DNA from: Anaerolineaceae bacterium | GTDB taxonomy: Bacteria; Chloroflexota; Anaerolineae; Aggregatilineales; Phototrophicaceae | Assembly: GCA_020634115.1 (NCBI GenBank) | Contig: JACKCH010000018.1 | Span: 62,001-126,000, forward strand | DNA: 64,000 nucleotides | Reading direction: 5' to 3' | Shown here: in pieces, positions 9,158 to 17,400 of the stretch | How the letters are laid out: each line of letters begins with the position of its first letter | Numbering within the stretch: position 1 is the first letter of the stretch | Made by a program: the position numbers and the translations under genes | Notes under the pieces: model-generated | Told to the model about the DNA's origin: nothing | Seen by the model: the letters and a program-made list of their open reading frames with translations, nothing else | The model's database searches: none

Positions 9158-10387
9158 CTAAAACCACCAGCGCCGCCCGGTGGGCAGGGGCGCGACTTCC
9201 AACCCCGGCTCATGCAGTTGGCAGGCGTGTATCTGTCGGGCAAGGTCAATGTGAATCGCTTTTTCCACGCCGTCCAGCGTGGCCGGGACAGTCTGGATAT
9301 ACGGGAACTTCGCCATGATGTCCGGGTTGCCAATGCGCGGAATGCCGTCACGCATAACCAGCGCAAGGTCGGCGCGGCGGGAATTACAGAGCTTGTGGGC
9401 AGCGTCATCGGTTGCCGAAATGATGACAAAGTCAGCGCAATCTTTGGACCGTATGGGAAGAACGCGATCTTTCCAATAATCTGACCACCTGTACGTCGTG
9501 CATGAAGCATCGTAAATCGCCGAATTATCACCATCCTGTCCCCTGTACCATTTGGCTGCAAAACGTAGTTCATCTAGAAGGTCACCGTCAGCGGTCAGCC
9601 TGGAATCGCTTCCCAGTAGCGATTGGGAATTCCAACCCATTCGGGGGTATCCTGTTTTCCCCAATAAATAAATATTGGTTGTAGGACACCACACTATCGG
9701 TATTTGTGAGCCGTGCCCCATGTGCGAAAAATTTATAGCAGTTGTATGTGCATCTACAACATCTTCTGAAGATAGCCCAACCCCATGCACGATGACCGTA
9801 TTTTCTCCCACACAGCCCAACGCCTTGAGCCGTTGGTATTCACCTGCGGCCACCTCGTCTGTGCCTTCCGCCAGGTGGATGAACCAGGGGACATCCGGCG
9901 GTGTACTGCGGTAGGAGGCGACCACTTCTTCGTCCGTGCTGAAGTGCAGCGAGTGTGCCCAACCGTATTTCCGCAGGACATGTACCGGGAAGTCTTTTCG
10001 CCACAGTTCTCTGTGGGGGGGATTATGGTGAATGACTGTTGTCGCGCCGCACAGCAAGTTCTTCAGCCCACCGATGAACAGCTTATCCCACAGCGGATAC
10101 GCCCGCAGTGACTTATACGGTTCGGTGTCCAACCGGGCGTTCATATCTTCGCCCCACTGGTGGGCATTGTCGTACACCTCACGAAACTTGCTGCGCGGGT
10201 AGTGATTCAGTTCCAGGTGGTCATGGGCGTTCACCAAACCGGGGAAAATCGTGTACCCCGCCAGGTCAACTGTCATTGCGCCGGATGCCGATTTTCCCAC
10301 AATATGATTCGTCACGTACAAATCGCGTTGGACTGCTTCACGCCCATCCCAGATGTGTGCGCCTTTGATATGCAGCGGTTGAACCAT
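9158..10387 (-). CDS. amidohydrolase-superfamily metal-dependent hydrolase/deaminase
   Basis: The 409-residue protein belongs to the ATZ/TRZ-like branch of the amidohydrolase superfamily, whose members hydrolyse or deaminate cyclic C-N substrates. Visible metal-site elements are NAHDHLEL (HxH on strand 1), HLAEGTDE and VHGVGL (the middle histidines) and LGSDSRLT (the catalytic Asp). Short beta-sandwich pieces flank the barrel (N-terminal IKGAHIWDG, C-terminal DLALVMRDGIPRIG). The C terminus is unusually polar and ends in WWF. The substrate cannot be told. A GAGGGAG ribosome-binding site sits very close to ATG 10387. Confidence 0.78.
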   Translation of the reverse strand: MVQPLHIKGAHIWDGREAVQRDLYVTNHIVGKSASGAMTVDLAGYTIFPGLVNAHDHLELNHYPRSKFREVYDNAHQWGEDMNARLDTEPYKSLRAYPLWDKLFIGGLKNLLCGATTVIHHNPPHRELWRKDFPVHVLRKYGWAHSLHFSTDEEVVASYRSTPPDVPWFIHLAEGTDEVAAGEYQRLKALGCVGENTVIVHGVGLSSEDVVDAHTTAINFSHMGHGSQIPIVWCPTTNIYLLGKTGYPRMGWNSQSLLGSDSRLTADGDLLDELRFAAKWYRGQDGDNSAIYDASCTTYRWSDYWKDRVLPIRSKDCADFVIISATDDAAHKLCNSRRADLALVMRDGIPRIGNPDIMAKFPYIQTVPATLDGVEKAIHIDLARQIHACQLHEPGLEVAPLPTGRRWWF

Positions 10388-10519
10388 GCTCCCTCTTTGT
10401 CCCCCACCCTGGCCGGATACGCCGGAAAACGCCCAAACCCCTCATTTTGGGGGTGTTTGGCAAGGTCGTTTTGGCCTTAAGGTAAGCATACCATTTGATG
10501 AGTGCTGGGGGAAATTGTG

Positions 10520-11080
10520 ATGACGGCACAGATCACGGACAAAGTTGTCTACCAGGGTGAGTCGTACCAGATTATCGGCGTGAAAGGGGGCGACCTGCCT
10601 AAACCGGAAGATTTCGAGATGAGACCGCAGATGATGTCTACCGCCTGCTACCGGGGCTTCTTTATGCAGTACGTTTGCGAAGGGTCGCGTATCTTCCTCG
10701 CTGAGCTGACGGTCCGCACATCGGAATACAAACCGGTTAATGGTGTCGTGGCGCAGATTGGCGGCACGTTCAGTGCCGGGCAGTACTTCGATGTGGATAT
10801 GCCCCTGACTTTCTCTGGCGGCCTGCTCATCGCCAAAGACTTCATCAGCGCCCGCTATGTCCACATGGGTTTTCAAAAACCGACTTCTTTCCAGACCGTC
10901 CTTGAATTACTGATCGAAAACGGTAGGATTGTGGAGGTGCTGGATCATTCCCGCAAGGTGGCCCAGATGCGCGACGAAATGGCGAAGATGCCCGCGCCCG
11001 GCTTTGATGATCCGCAGATGCAGTCCCGTTACCTGCAAGAGTGGATTCACTGGACATTTTCCCTGGACTATAACCTCTGA
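10520..11080 (+). CDS. hypothetical protein (186 aa), first of a coupled pair
   Basis: I do not recognise a family. The product is soluble, has no signal peptide or membrane segment, and looks mostly beta in the first 120 residues (VYQGESYQIIGVKGGDL, YFDVDMPLTFSGGLLIA) with a C-terminal helical part. I chose ATG 10520 because a GGGGG stretch lies about ten bases upstream; an in-frame GTG at 10502 would add six residues. The next gene starts two bases after its stop, so the two are probably one transcript. Confidence 0.6.
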   Translation: MTAQITDKVVYQGESYQIIGVKGGDLPKPEDFEMRPQMMSTACYRGFFMQYVCEGSRIFLAELTVRTSEYKPVNGVVAQIGGTFSAGQYFDVDMPLTFSGGLLIAKDFISARYVHMGFQKPTSFQTVLELLIENGRIVEVLDHSRKVAQMRDEMAKMPAPGFDDPQMQSRYLQEWIHWTFSLDYNL

Positions 11081-11081
11081 T

Positions 11082-11522
11082 ATGGACTCGTCTCAATCGC
11101 CCCAGGAATATTTTCGGATGCTGCTTCTCACCGTGGTGGGGCAGGCCTTCAGCGCGGCGGGTTACGAACTGGAAGAACGCCCGGTACAGTGGGCGGGCGG
11201 CCAGTTCCGTTTTGTCAAATCCCTGGAGTCCGGCCTGCGGGTGGTCATCGAGTTTCAACTACTGGCCTACCTGGACACCGAATTCGCCGCCGGGAATCCC
11301 TCGCGCTTTCGCGTCACCCTCAGCCGGAGCGACGGCCTGCGCCGTACCCTGAGTGCCCTGGTGGTAGAAGATTTCGGCGTGGCGATTCTGCCTTCTGCCG
11401 ATCACTGGTGGACATTCACCTACACGGAAGACCTCGGCAAGGCGCTGGCTGAGGCCGGACACCTGATTGTCGGCTATGGCCTGCCCTGGCTGGCCGGGGA
11501 ACTCACGCCACCGTTGGGTTAA
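11082..11522 (+). CDS. hypothetical protein (146 aa), second of a coupled pair
   Basis: Family not recognised. The protein is soluble and mixed alpha/beta, with an N-terminal helix (QEYFRMLLLTVVGQAFSAAG) followed by antiparallel strands (GGQFRFVKSLESGLRVVIEF, SRFRVTLSRSDG). The layout resembles small single-domain accessory proteins more than enzymes. The ATG lies one base after the stop of the previous gene, which implies translational coupling. The lipoprotein transglycosylase gene follows after 52 bp. Confidence 0.6.
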   Translation: MDSSQSPQEYFRMLLLTVVGQAFSAAGYELEERPVQWAGGQFRFVKSLESGLRVVIEFQLLAYLDTEFAAGNPSRFRVTLSRSDGLRRTLSALVVEDFGVAILPSADHWWTFTYTEDLGKALAEAGHLIVGYGLPWLAGELTPPLG

Positions 11523-11574
11523 CGTGGGGTGAGCGGTGTTGACTCCCGCCCGCCCTGACGCGATAATCCCCAGT

Positions 11575-13998
11575 ATGATGAAACGATTTTTCTCCCTCAA
11601 CTGGCTGCTTCTGGTTGCCCTGGTGTTGTTGGCCGGGTGCAACCTGTCGGATAACAATGTCACTTATGTCATTGTCACCTCGGACGCGGTGACGGCGGCG
11701 CCAACCGCGCTGCCCACTTTGCCGCCTACCGCCACGATTCCACCCACGCCGACCATACCCCCGGAAGTGTCGCTGCAAATCGCGGATCGTTACCTCGTGA
11801 ACGGGTATTTTGAAAACGCGGTGGGCGCTTACCAGACGCTGCTGGAGCAGCCCGGTGTCCCGGCAGATGTCAGCGCGACGGCGGCGTTTAACCTGGGACG
11901 TTCGGCACTGCGGGAAGGGCTGTTTGATAATGCCGTGACCGCGCTCACCGATTTTGTCACTCGTTATCCCCAGGACAGCCGGGCGGCGCAGGCTTACTTC
12001 CTGCGGGGTGATGCTTATCTGGGGTTATCCCGTTGGGCGGAGGCGCTGGCCGATTTCCAGTATTACCTCTCGGTGCGCCCCGGCCTGATTGATAGCTACG
12101 CCTATGAACGAATGGGGGACGCGCAGCTTGCCCTGGGGCAGACCGAAACGGCGCTGGCGAACTATGCCCAGGCCGCGAACGCCAGTCGCAGCCTCGTGCC
12201 GCTGCTGGCGCTCCGGGAAAAACTCGCGCAGATTTATCTCAACGCCGGAATGCCTGCTGAGGCGCTGGCGCAGTACGACGCGATTCTCGCGGTAGCCCAG
12301 AACGCCCCTTACCGCGCCAGTATTGAATTTCTGGCCGCCCAGACGCTCCTCAACAGCGGCCAGACTGAGGCCGGGTTGCAGCGCATGGAAACTATCCTCA
12401 ATACCTACACCGGGACATCCTCCGCGTATCAGGCGATGAATGTCCTGCTGGCGAACGGCTACGATCTGGATGGCTATCTGGTTGGGAAAACCAGCTATGA
12501 TTACGGGGACTACCAGGGCGCGATTGCGGCTTTTAACACCTATTCCACCGAGCATCTCCTGGCGAGTATCCCGGCGGAACTGTATTTGCTGCTGGGACGC
12601 GCGTACCGTGAAATCGGCAACTCGGCGGCGGCAGTCACGGCCTTCCAGACGGTGGTTGCCCAGTATCCCAACGACCCCGCCTTTGGCGAGGCGCTGCTGG
12701 AGCAGGGGCGTACCAAATTCCTGGCAGGGGATATCCCCGGCGCTATCCAAACTTATCTGAGTATTGCTGATACCTACAATTACCTGCCGGAATCCGCCGA
12801 AGCCCTATGGCGAGCCGGGTATCTGTATGGCACGAATGACGAGCCGGGGTTGTCCCGCCAGATTTTTGAGCGGCTGGCTGATGCCTACCCGGACACCGAA
12901 CAGGCTCGCAGCGGTTTGTTCCTGGCGGCTTCGGCGGCCTACAACCTGGGCGACCTGACCGGCGCGGAGCGGCTGTTTGCTCGTCTGGCTGTAACCACCA
13001 CCGGTGATGACCAGTCTGCCGCTTACTTATGGGTCGGGCGCATTGCTCTGGGGGAGAACAAGCCAGAGACGGCGCAGGAAGCCCTGCAACTGGCCGTGAC
13101 CTCCTCGCCGGATAGTTACTTCAGCGCCCGTGCTCAGGATATTATGACCGGGCGCGATGCCTTTGCCCGCCCCCAGGCCTATGATTTCGCGGGGGATGAT
13201 GCGCCGCTGATTGCTGAGGCGGAAAACTGGCTGCGGCAGACCTTTGGCGTCACCCAGACGGGCGACCTGTGGCCGCTTTCCCCAACCGTACAGGCCGATT
13301 CCCGTCTGATTCAGGGAACGGAACTCCTTGCGGTGGCGGCCTATGATGAAGCTGAAAACGAATTCAGCGATCTGATGGACACCTACCAGACCGACGGCCT
13401 GGTTTCCTACCAACTGGCGATTTACTTCCGGGGCATTGGCGCATATCAGGCCTCGGTGTTCGCGGCAGCAAACGTAATTCGTGCCGCCAATGTCGGCACG
13501 CTGGACGCTCCCAAATACATCGCCCGGATGCGCTATCCTATTTACTATCTTGACCCGGTGCTGGAATCCAGCCAGCGCTATGATCTTGACCCGCTGCTCC
13601 TGTTTTCGCTCATCCGCCACGAAAGCCTGTTTGACACCTACGCAACAGCGGCGGCGGGTGAAAAAGGCCTGACTCAGGTCATCCCCAGTACTGCCGAGTA
13701 TATCGCCGGGCAGCTTGGATGGCCGAATTACCAGCACAGCGATCTGTTCCGGCCTTATATCGGGATTGAGTTTGGCGCGTATTTCCTGGGAGAACAGCTT
13801 GCCCGGTTTGATGGGAACGTCCAGGCGGCATTGGCGGGGTATAACGCCGGGCCGGGGCGGGCGGCGAACTGGTTGGCGCTTTCTGGCGGCGACCCGGACT
13901 TGTTCATGACGACCATCACTATTGACAGCACCCGGGGGTATGTGCAGCGGATTTATGGTTTCTACGCGATTTACCGGGCGCTCTACGGAATAGGGTAG
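11575..13998 (+). CDS. lipoprotein: TPR repeats plus C-terminal soluble lytic transglycosylase (SLT) domain
   Basis: The 807-residue product has a lipobox (VLVLLAGC, Cys about residue 22), a Thr/Pro-rich linker (about 43-65) and a long array of TPR-like helices (about 65-600). A C-terminal GH23-type SLT domain follows (about 640-790). The presumed catalytic Glu is in IRHESLFD, followed by GEKGLTQVIPSTA and ALAGYNAGPGRAANW, the usual substrate-site motifs. The order matches Slt70-like enzymes, which cut peptidoglycan to 1,6-anhydro products, here tethered outside the membrane. Tandem ATGs at 11575 and 11578 are both possible starts. The TPR part may bind partners or scan glycan strands. Domain calls are firm; the physiological role is inferred. 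Confidence 0.87.
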   Translation: MMKRFFSLNWLLLVALVLLAGCNLSDNNVTYVIVTSDAVTAAPTALPTLPPTATIPPTPTIPPEVSLQIADRYLVNGYFENAVGAYQTLLEQPGVPADVSATAAFNLGRSALREGLFDNAVTALTDFVTRYPQDSRAAQAYFLRGDAYLGLSRWAEALADFQYYLSVRPGLIDSYAYERMGDAQLALGQTETALANYAQAANASRSLVPLLALREKLAQIYLNAGMPAEALAQYDAILAVAQNAPYRASIEFLAAQTLLNSGQTEAGLQRMETILNTYTGTSSAYQAMNVLLANGYDLDGYLVGKTSYDYGDYQGAIAAFNTYSTEHLLASIPAELYLLLGRAYREIGNSAAAVTAFQTVVAQYPNDPAFGEALLEQGRTKFLAGDIPGAIQTYLSIADTYNYLPESAEALWRAGYLYGTNDEPGLSRQIFERLADAYPDTEQARSGLFLAASAAYNLGDLTGAERLFARLAVTTTGDDQSAAYLWVGRIALGENKPETAQEALQLAVTSSPDSYFSARAQDIMTGRDAFARPQAYDFAGDDAPLIAEAENWLRQTFGVTQTGDLWPLSPTVQADSRLIQGTELLAVAAYDEAENEFSDLMDTYQTDGLVSYQLAIYFRGIGAYQASVFAAANVIRAANVGTLDAPKYIARMRYPIYYLDPVLESSQRYDLDPLLLFSLIRHESLFDTYATAAAGEKGLTQVIPSTAEYIAGQLGWPNYQHSDLFRPYIGIEFGAYFLGEQLARFDGNVQAALAGYNAGPGRAANWLALSGGDPDLFMTTITIDSTRGYVQRIYGFYAIYRALYGIG

Positions 13999-14007
13999 AT
14001 TACAACA

Positions 14008-14033
14008 CAGAGGGTGCAGCGCTGCACCCTCTG
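14008..14033 (+). terminator. 26-bp perfect palindrome after the lipoprotein gene
   Basis: The arms are CAGAGGGTGCAGC (14008-14020) and GCTGCACCCTCTG (14021-14033), which is fully self-complementary and starts ten bases after the stop codon. It would fold into a very stable stem. No T-run follows, so it may act as a 3' end stabiliser or a Rho-assisted terminator rather than a classic intrinsic one. Confidence 0.5.
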
Positions 14034-14105
14034 AATATGCTGTATTGAGACTGGGGACTGGTTCGTAGTCGGAACTGGTGAAAATATCGGGAAGTCTTAT
14101 CCCGA

Positions 14106-14128
14106 ACAAGGGGCTTTAAGCCCCTTGT
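14106..14128. repeat. inverted repeat downstream of the response regulator
   Basis: ACAAGGGGCT (14106-14115) and AGCCCCTTGT (14119-14128) pair perfectly around TTA. It lies between the converging lipoprotein and response-regulator genes and could stop transcription from either side, but neither strand has a clear T-run. A degenerate relative sits at 23314-23334, suggesting a dispersed repeat family. Confidence 0.45.
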
Positions 14129-14162
14129 CTGCCACTCGATTTGATTTTTTGGGATTGGCTGT

Positions 14163-14540
14163 CTAGCTGCCGTTTGGTTCTAGGATGTCCCGGACTTTCT
14201 GTACCAGGTCATGGTGCAGAATCGGTTTCGGCAGGTAGTCATTCGCCCCAGCCTCAATCCCGCGCATAATGCTTTCCGCATCGCCACGCGCCGAGAGGAT
14301 GAGAATCGGGGTTTTACCGGCGTCTGCGCGACCCCGGATGACCCGGCAGAGTTCAATACCATCCATCCCTGGCATCATTACATCCAGAATAATCATATCC
14401 GGGGAGTTCTGGTCAAGAACTGACAGAGCTAACTGCGCATTCTTGGCCTTCAGAACGCCAAAACCACCACGCTCAAGCATAATTCCAATCAGCGTCAGCG
14501 CGCCGATTTCGTCATCTACGACCAGAATTTGCTTTTTCAT
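14163..14540 (-). CDS. single-domain (CheY-like) response regulator
   Basis: The 125-residue protein is a bare receiver domain with all expected residues: the acidic pair in VVDDE, the phospho-acceptor Asp in LDVMMPGMDG, the Ser of ILSARG and the Lys of YLPKP. There is no output domain, so it must act by protein contact or as a phosphate relay. It is an orphan: neither sensor kinase in the window is adjacent. A perfect inverted repeat (14636-14654) lies in its upstream region. Confidence 0.92.
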   Translation of the reverse strand: MKKQILVVDDEIGALTLIGIMLERGGFGVLKAKNAQLALSVLDQNSPDMIILDVMMPGMDGIELCRVIRGRADAGKTPILILSARGDAESIMRGIEAGANDYLPKPILHHDLVQKVRDILEPNGS

Positions 14541-14635
14541 TAAAAACCTCCAAGGGGAATTTATTTGCCTTTGGCCGTTCTGTTCAGGCCAATCTGAGCC
14601 TAATCGTTATCAATGGATACTGCCTGTTTTAATCC

Positions 14636-14654
14636 TTGCGGGATATTCCCGCAA
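14636..14654. promoter_or_regulatory. perfect 8-bp inverted repeat upstream of the response regulator
   Basis: TTGCGGGA and TCCCGCAA flank a TAT centre, about 95 bases upstream of the response regulator start. The symmetry and size fit an operator for a dimeric regulator or a short leader hairpin. No second copy was noticed, so the function is open. Confidence 0.3.
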
Positions 14655-15010
14655 ATCGCCGGTTGCTTTTTGGTTACGCCAGCGAAAAACCTTGAAGAAA
14701 ACACCAGGTTATAAGATAATAATCCCCTGAATGCTTCCTCATTTTAATTCTATCATCATTCTTTTGTTGAACGCAACGCAAAAAGGTTGATATTATTTTT
14801 TTATAACACAATACACATTCCAGGGTAAGCCCAGGATAAGCGTGAAAGAGATTTTAACACGCCCCCTAACCCATCACAAGCTGTTAACATGGCAATTTGC
14901 CTAGTACATCGTTCTCACCAATTGTATCAGCAGGAAGCATAGCCAATGTTTATCTATCATACCAGTATTAAAGCATAGCGTGCCTTACAATAAAATAACT
15001 AGATTCAAAT

Positions 15011-15037
15011 CGATAACCGATAAAGATTATCGTTTTT
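15011..15037 (+). terminator. hairpin followed by seven T, no gene upstream on this strand
   Basis: CGATAA (15011-15016) can pair with TTATCG (15027-15032) over a ten-base loop, and the 3' side runs directly into a T-tract up to 15039. The stem is short and weak. On the plus strand the closest upstream gene ended about one kilobase earlier, so it either ends an unannotated short transcript or attenuates the ABC operon leader. Confidence 0.3.
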
Positions 15038-15242
15038 TTGTAGGCCTCCTGCAATAAGTTGGGTTAGGGCGCAGAAATTGCAACCGCGGTGCTGTGTTCT
15101 GCGTATTAAGAGTATTCGTGAGTATTGTATTTGTCGTGATGTGGGTGTCGCGCAGTCGGCACAACCGCTGGCCGCGTTTCATTGGTTGCTATTGTTGCTG
15201 GCGAATGGGCCAGATCAAGGGCATCAGAAAAGGTAAAATATC

Positions 15243-16148
15243 ATGCAGTCAAATGCCTCTATTTCAGTTGACCGGGTTGTCAAGAATTACGGTGATTTTC
15301 GCGCAGTAGATAACCTGTCATTCGATGTCCATAGTGGGGAAGTCTTCGCCATATTGGGGCCGAATGGTTCTGGCAAAACCACAACCATTCGGATGATTCT
15401 GGATATCCTCAAGCCGGATTCCGGCCAGATCAGTGTTCTGGGTGGGGCCATCAACGACCAAACGAAAGATCGTATCGGCTATCTGCCCGAAGAACGTGGC
15501 CTGTACCGCTCGGTAAAAGTGCTGGAGATGATGGTGTACCTGGGAATGCTCAAAGGCATGTCCCGCCGTGACGCCCGCCGTCGCAGCCTGGAACTGCTCG
15601 AACAGCTTGAGCTGAGCGAAAACAGCAAAAGTAAGGTGAGCGAACTCAGTAAAGGGATGCAGCAGAAAGTCCAGTTCGCCGTAACGGTGATGCACAACCC
15701 TGCCCTGATTATCGTGGATGAGCTGTTTTCCGGTCTTGATCCAGTGAATACCCGTGTCGTGAAAGACCTCCTCCTCAAGTTTCGTCAGGACGGCGGAACC
15801 GTGGTGATGAGCACCCACCAGATGTGGCAGGTTGAGGAAATCGCGGATCGCCTCCTGATGATTGACAAAGGGGCGCGCAAGCTTTACGGGCGTGTGGATG
15901 ACATCCGCAAACAGTACGCGCTGCACGCCATTGTTGTTGAGGGGCAGGGAGATTGGGCGTCGCTGCCAGGTGTAGACCATATCGAACACAACGGGCGTGA
16001 GGGAACCACCCTCTATCTGACGCCGGAAGCCACATCCTCCAGCGTGCTGGCGGCGATTACCACCGCAGACAATATGACGATTGAACGCTTTGAACTGGCC
16101 GTCCCCAGCCTGAATGAGATTTTCATCAAAGTTGTGGAGGAGCAGTAA
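15243..16148 (+). CDS. ABC transporter ATP-binding protein, NatA-like
   Basis: The 301-residue ATPase has Walker A GPNGSGKTTT, the signature SELSKGMQQKVQF (the usual LSGGQ is LSKGM, a common NatA-type variant), Walker B LIIVDELFSGLD and the switch His in MSTHQM. A roughly 80-residue C-terminal extension is typical of exporters of the NatA/CcmA subgroup (DUF4162-like). The two permease genes follow at once, giving a complete ATPase plus two-permease export operon. Members of this subgroup export sodium, antibiotics or lipids; the substrate cannot be told here. Confidence 0.9.
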   Translation: MQSNASISVDRVVKNYGDFRAVDNLSFDVHSGEVFAILGPNGSGKTTTIRMILDILKPDSGQISVLGGAINDQTKDRIGYLPEERGLYRSVKVLEMMVYLGMLKGMSRRDARRRSLELLEQLELSENSKSKVSELSKGMQQKVQFAVTVMHNPALIIVDELFSGLDPVNTRVVKDLLLKFRQDGGTVVMSTHQMWQVEEIADRLLMIDKGARKLYGRVDDIRKQYALHAIVVEGQGDWASLPGVDHIEHNGREGTTLYLTPEATSSSVLAAITTADNMTIERFELAVPSLNEIFIKVVEEQ

Positions 16149-16149
16149 G

Positions 16150-17400
16150 ATGTCCAGGACACTATCGGTTGCTTTGCGTGAGTACCTGTATAACCTGCGA
16201 CGACCTGCCTTTCTCTTCGCCGTGTTTGGCGTGCCGCTCTTCACGCTGGTGATGTGGGGGGTGATTTTCCTCGTCGTCGATAAGACGGAGAATAACATAG
16301 CGGACGTAGGCAAAGTCGGATATGTAGATCAGGCTGGTATCCTGGCTTCGTACACGTTATCAGCGGACGATGCGGCGTTGTTTGTTGCATATCCTACGAA
16401 TGATGCGGCGCGGCAGGCGCTGGATGAAAAAACTGTCAGTGCCTATTTCGTGCTGCCGGATAATTACCTCACCAGTGGTACGGTGGAAACCTACAACTAT
16501 AACAGCAGTCTCTCCTCGGCCATTCGGGATCGAATACGTGCGCTGCTACGGAGCGCGATTGCCAGTGAACTGCCGGAGGGGACGCCGGTGGAACGGATTA
16601 CCAACCCGGTCAATCTCGTTACCCATGCCGAAGACAGTGGGCGTGAATTGACCGAGTCCAGTTCAGCAGCCCTGATTCTGATGCCGATGTTGTTTGCGCT
16701 GGTCTTCATCATGGCGGTTGGTGTGACCAGTGGTTTCCTCATGAACGGGATAGTCGAAGAGAAAACCAACCGGGTTATGGAAATTCTGGTGACGAGTGTG
16801 ACGCCGACTCAGCTTCTCACCGGGAAAATCATCGGTTTGGGGCTGTTGGGGCTGACTCAGATGGTCATCTGGGGTGTCGCCGGGGGTGTGGCTATTGCCC
16901 TGGGGCAGTCGCTCCCGTTTCTCTCTGGTGTGACCTTCCCAACCGACCTGGCGCTACTGGCGTTGGTGTATTTCATCCTCAGCTATTTCCTGATCGCCAG
17001 CCTGATGGCGGGGGTCGGTGTGATTGCCAATTCGGAACAGGAAAGCCGCCAGTTTTCAAGCTTCATTTCGCTGATCTGGGTGCTGCCCTTTTTCTTCGTC
17101 GGCCAGTTTATTGAAGACCCGAACGGGGTTGTGCCGGTTCTGCTTACCCTGATTCCCGTGACCTCGCCGATTTCTGTGTTGATGCGGGTGGGCTTATCCG
17201 CCGTTCCCGCCTGGCAGATCATTGTCAGCCTGATGATTCTGTTTGTCACGATGGTCGTGGTGGCCTGGGGGTCAGCGCGAATTTTCCGCTGGGGGATGCT
17301 GCGCTACGGCAAACGAGTTAGTCTGCGCGATATGATACGCGCCGTGCGTCGTCCAGCACAGTTCACCACCACTGCCTCTAAAGGGGGGGTGTCTTCATGA
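16150..17400 (+). CDS. ABC-2 family permease, NatB-like (first)
   Basis: The 416-residue protein has an N-terminal membrane helix (about 18-42), a large extracytoplasmic domain (about 45-175), then five to six membrane segments (about 180-395). This is the NatB/ABC2_membrane_3 layout. A conserved VGYVDQAG segment opens the outside domain. ATG 16150 lies one base after the ATPase stop. It is a paralogue of the next gene: both share the YVDQ-G start of the outer domain, the EEK(T/E) coupling loop and the final helices. Together with the ATPase it probably forms a heterodimeric exporter. Confidence 0.85.
   Translation: MSRTLSVALREYLYNLRRPAFLFAVFGVPLFTLVMWGVIFLVVDKTENNIADVGKVGYVDQAGILASYTLSADDAALFVAYPTNDAARQALDEKTVSAYFVLPDNYLTSGTVETYNYNSSLSSAIRDRIRALLRSAIASELPEGTPVERITNPVNLVTHAEDSGRELTESSSAALILMPMLFALVFIMAVGVTSGFLMNGIVEEKTNRVMEILVTSVTPTQLLTGKIIGLGLLGLTQMVIWGVAGGVAIALGQSLPFLSGVTFPTDLALLALVYFILSYFLIASLMAGVGVIANSEQESRQFSSFISLIWVLPFFFVGQFIEDPNGVVPVLLTLIPVTSPISVLMRVGLSAVPAWQIIVSLMILFVTMVVVAWGSARIFRWGMLRYGKRVSLRDMIRAVRRPAQFTTTASKGGVSS

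Larger units (their letters stand above)
14541..15242. other. 702-bp AT-rich gene-free region
   Basis: This is the only gene-free stretch over 300 bases. It is visibly richer in A+T than the rest of the window, above all at 14690-15040. I find no convincing protein gene, tRNA or riboswitch. It must hold the promoters of the response regulator (leftward) and of the ABC operon (rightward). It contains TTGCGGGA/TCCCGCAA (14636-14643 and 14647-14654) and a hairpin with a T-run (15011-15037). With no rightward gene just upstream of that hairpin, a small RNA ending there is possible but unproven. Confidence 0.4.

Noticed and set aside
13027..14109. 360-codon minus-strand open frame opposite the transglycosylase lipoprotein
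   Set aside because: It covers the conserved SLT domain on the other strand and has no recognisable protein features.
14787..14807. TTGATA and TATAAC boxes in the AT-rich gap
   Set aside because: Only nine bases separate them, too short for a sigma-70 promoter.
15094..15309. 71-codon plus-strand frame ahead of the ABC ATPase
   Set aside because: It overlaps the ATPase start in another frame and has no ribosome-binding site or family resemblance, only a few hydrophobic residues.
15318..16313. 331-codon minus-strand open frame opposite the ABC ATPase
   Set aside because: The plus strand has all ABC motifs; the antisense frame has none of its own.
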